A stretch of DNA of 64,000 nucleotides. Origin: Runella aurantiaca (lineage in GTDB: Bacteria; Bacteroidota; Bacteroidia; Cytophagales; Spirosomataceae). A program made the translations under genes and the position numbers. The notes beneath the pieces are model-generated. The model worked only from the letters and a program-made list of their open reading frames with translations. It was not told the DNA's origin and searched no databases. This document shows positions 61,838 through 64,000 of this stretch, one piece after another; position 1 is the stretch's first letter; every line of letters starts with the position of its first letter. The DNA lies in contig NZ_QPIW01000002.1 of NCBI RefSeq assembly GCF_003339505.1, positions 310,001-374,000 of the forward strand, read 5' to 3'.

Positions 61838-63301
61838 CTATTTTGCTTCTTTCACCAAAAAACAAGAAGCAGCGGCAAACAGCATACAAACACCTGCCAA
61901 CACAAGGGCGTTGCGAGGGTCATCGCCTAATAACGTTTTATAGAAAAGCGGTACAGTAAGCATTCCGATAAACTGCGGAACGCAGATGAACCCGTTGAAT
62001 ATGCCCATATATACCCCCATTTTTTCTTGTGGGACGGCTTCGGCCAGCATCAGATATGGCATTGACATAATGGAACCCCACATGAACCCAATGATGGTCA
62101 TACCTGCCAAATAAATCATCTTATCGTTAGAAATCAGCGTCATAAAAAAACCCGCTGCGCCGAGGCACATAAACAGCGCGTGGGTGGCACGGTTGCTTCC
62201 GACGGCTTTGGCAATCCGGGGGATAAAAAATGAAACGATCGCGCACGAAATGCTGAACATGGCGAAACAAAGCCCGCCCCATTTGGTCCCTTCTTCAAAA
62301 CCTGTTGGATTTGAAACGGCATCGGGCGCGTTGAACGCGTATTTGGCCGTAGCCAATGAAAGGTATTGCCACATCAGCGGTAGGCCATACCACGTAAAAA
62401 ACTTTACCCACCACAATTGACGCATTACCGTAGGCATGGTTGAAAGTGGAGCCAAAATTTCTTTGAATACGGGCAACATCAACACCAAGTACCCGCCAAT
62501 TAAAATACCTAAGCCCCATTTGAGGCCGTTGGCCAAGCCGCCCGAAAAGTAAGCAAAGCCAAAGGCCAAAACTGCGGCTCCCACGGCTAAGGCTAAATGC
62601 CAAAAGGAAATGGATTTTTTTTCTTCTTCCGAGAAAACGTGCGCTTTTTTATAATCATCGTTTTCGGGAGGGTATTCTTTGGTGGTACGCATTGTCCAAA
62701 ATACCGCCAATAAAATAGAAGCCGCACCTATATAAAATGGATAGCGAACCGAGTTGGGGATACCGTTGGCCAGTTGGTCGTCGGATAGAACCATTGAGAT
62801 GCCCAAAAGCGGCAAAATATAAGGCATCAGGTTGGCAAGGGTTTGTCCAAAACCCACAAAGAAGGATTGGACCGCAAATCCAACAGGACGCTGTTTTTCG
62901 TTGAGCATATCACCCACAAAAGCCCGGAAAGGTTCCATGGCAGAATTGAGGCCCGCGTCGAGAATCCACATCAGGCCCGCTGCCATCCAAACCGCCGAAG
63001 AATTGGGCATCAGAATCATGGCAATGCTACCCAAAAGCGCTCCAGCAAGGATAAATGGCCTACGTCGCCCCCAAGTAGGGGACCAACTGCGGTCGGAAAC
63101 GGCCCCAATGATGGGCTGGAGCAATAAGCCTGTAAGCGGTCCAGCAAGCCAAAGGCCAGGGATAGACGCTTCGTCGGCTCCGAGGTAGCGGAAAATAGGA
63201 CTCATATTGGCTTGTTGTAAGCCGAAGCCATATTGAATCCCTAAAAACCCGAAACTCATGTTCCAGATTTGCCAAAAGGTTAATTTGGGTTTTTCGTTCA
63301 T
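61838..63301 (-). CDS. MFS transporter, SLC45/glycoside-pentoside type
   Basis: This 487-residue permease has about 12 helices. The SLC45-like motif GAVSDRSWSPTWGRRRPFIL and the N-terminal LTFWQIWNMSFGFLGIQYGF are seen in bacterial sucrose/maltose-type transporters. A late loop has GTKWGGLCFAMFSISCAIVS. Proton-driven disaccharide uptake is likely but the sugar is not known. ATG at 63301 is preferred over 63337. A single gene. Confidence 0.88.
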   Translation of the reverse strand: MNEKPKLTFWQIWNMSFGFLGIQYGFGLQQANMSPIFRYLGADEASIPGLWLAGPLTGLLLQPIIGAVSDRSWSPTWGRRRPFILAGALLGSIAMILMPNSSAVWMAAGLMWILDAGLNSAMEPFRAFVGDMLNEKQRPVGFAVQSFFVGFGQTLANLMPYILPLLGISMVLSDDQLANGIPNSVRYPFYIGAASILLAVFWTMRTTKEYPPENDDYKKAHVFSEEEKKSISFWHLALAVGAAVLAFGFAYFSGGLANGLKWGLGILIGGYLVLMLPVFKEILAPLSTMPTVMRQLWWVKFFTWYGLPLMWQYLSLATAKYAFNAPDAVSNPTGFEEGTKWGGLCFAMFSISCAIVSFFIPRIAKAVGSNRATHALFMCLGAAGFFMTLISNDKMIYLAGMTIIGFMWGSIMSMPYLMLAEAVPQEKMGVYMGIFNGFICVPQFIGMLTVPLFYKTLLGDDPRNALVLAGVCMLFAAASCFLVKEAK

Positions 63302-63520
63302 TACATAGGTTAAGTTAAATCGAAAGCAGTGATGCAATTATAGGCATTTCGTCATTAATTGCAAATCTTATGACTTACATTTAAGCGAGAAAAATTTGGA
63401 TGAAAGTAATAAAAATAAGCAGTCGCTAGTTGTTACTTAGGGGTTGTGTTATTTTCGCTTGTCTATAGCCTTTAGTAATCGTATACAGTATTCTCTTTCA
63501 GCTATTACTCAGTCTTGTTT

Positions 63521-63943
63521 ATGAAGTTTTTGCTCTTAATATCTTTGTTCTCGCTTTTTTTGACGGCCGAAGAAACCGCCCTCACCATTGAAATAACCAA
63601 CATTCGCCACCCGAAAGGCACTTTGCGGTTGGGCGTATTTCGCGCAGGAAATACGTTTGGAAGTACGTACACAAAGCCTGATTTTGGGCAAATGGTGGCG
63701 GTATCGGGCAAGGGAGAGACCCGTACCGTGATGAATTTACCGCCCGGGCGTTATGCGCTGGCGTTGTATCATGATATGAATGATAATTGGAAATTAGACA
63801 AAAACTTCGTGGGTTATCCCAAAGAGCCTTTTGGTTTTAGTAATAACTATCGTCCAGTATTTACGGGTCCTAATTTTGAAGATTGCGCCTTTGAAGTGAA
63901 AGGCAACGGAACTTCACACCTTAAAATAAAGCTGCTGAATTAG
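63521..63943 (+). CDS. DUF2141-domain secreted protein
   Basis: This 140-residue protein has a signal peptide (MKFLLLISLFSLFLTAEE) and the DUF2141 fold: LTIEITNIRHPKGTLRLGVF, LPPGRYALALYHDMNDNWKL, YPKEPFGFSNNY and a final strand ISHLKIKLL-like end. Conserved aspartates around DMNDNWKLD suggest a metal-binding loop. The function of the family is unknown. ATG at 63521. Confidence 0.9.
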   Translation: MKFLLLISLFSLFLTAEETALTIEITNIRHPKGTLRLGVFRAGNTFGSTYTKPDFGQMVAVSGKGETRTVMNLPPGRYALALYHDMNDNWKLDKNFVGYPKEPFGFSNNYRPVFTGPNFEDCAFEVKGNGTSHLKIKLLN

Positions 63944-64000
63944 GCGGTTTTTTACTGGACAGAAACCTTGGTGGTCGTGATTGTTCTTTTCAATTGAAAA

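Overview
The window looks like chromosomal DNA of a member of the Bacteroidota, most likely the order Cytophagales (Spirosomataceae-like, near Runella, Dyadobacter or Spirosoma; this placement is inference from gene content). The signs are two SusC/SusD outer-membrane pairs, an ECF sigma/FecR pair, several DUFs common in that phylum, almost no Shine-Dalgarno sequences, and promoters of the Bacteroidota form TTTG/TTG, about 19 bases, TAnnTTTG (best at 10200, 12286, 20226 and on the minus strand at 60808). About 53 protein genes are supported. No rRNA, tRNA, CRISPR array, prophage or complete insertion sequence was seen.

Layout. 1-10.1 kb: a short-repeat cluster, a secreted GH2 glycosidase, an FAD oxidoreductase, a secreted cyclophilin and a first SusC/SusD pair. 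10.2-16.5 kb: proB, a small heat-shock protein, an RDD membrane protein, threonine aldolase, a 29-residue membrane peptide gene, a 438-residue unknown and a DUF502 protein. 16.5-20.2 kb: a minus-strand surface-glycan set (WecA/TagO-type transferase, two GT2 enzymes, a WcaF-type acetyltransferase). 20.3-23.4 kb: aroA and an ABC exporter. 23.4-31.7 kb: a regulated import locus, read ECF sigma, FecR, STN-SusC, SusD, secreted endonuclease/exonuclease/phosphatase-fold enzyme. 31.9-41.8 kb: M20 peptidase, dihydrofolate reductase, Uma2 protein, FkbM methyltransferase coupled to a GT4 enzyme, SDR, an outer-membrane protein, CPBP protease, aldo/keto reductase, DUF1003.

41.8-52.7 kb is the most interesting block. 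Eight genes point the same way: porin-like barrel, MHS-family MFS transporter with a long extra loop, two tiny membrane proteins, a fused SLC5 transporter/STAC/histidine kinase resembling CrbS, a receiver-only response regulator, and two acyl-CoA synthetases (PrpE-like and Acs). I read it as a self-contained short-chain carboxylate (acetate/propionate) sensing, uptake and activation module. The output route is unclear because the regulator has no DNA-binding domain.

53.0-64.0 kb: an orphan IS1-like zinc-ribbon/HTH protein, a GNAT, a DUF892 protein, then the lipid/translation cluster DUF177-rpmF-plsX-fabH-efp-accB-accC on the minus strand, an outer-membrane barrel, an SLC45-like MFS transporter and a DUF2141 protein.

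Intergenic DNA is rich in hairpins. Many are ordinary bidirectional terminators. A subset shares a GTTT-CTCA-AAAC core with compensatory stem changes and looks like a REP-type repeat family.
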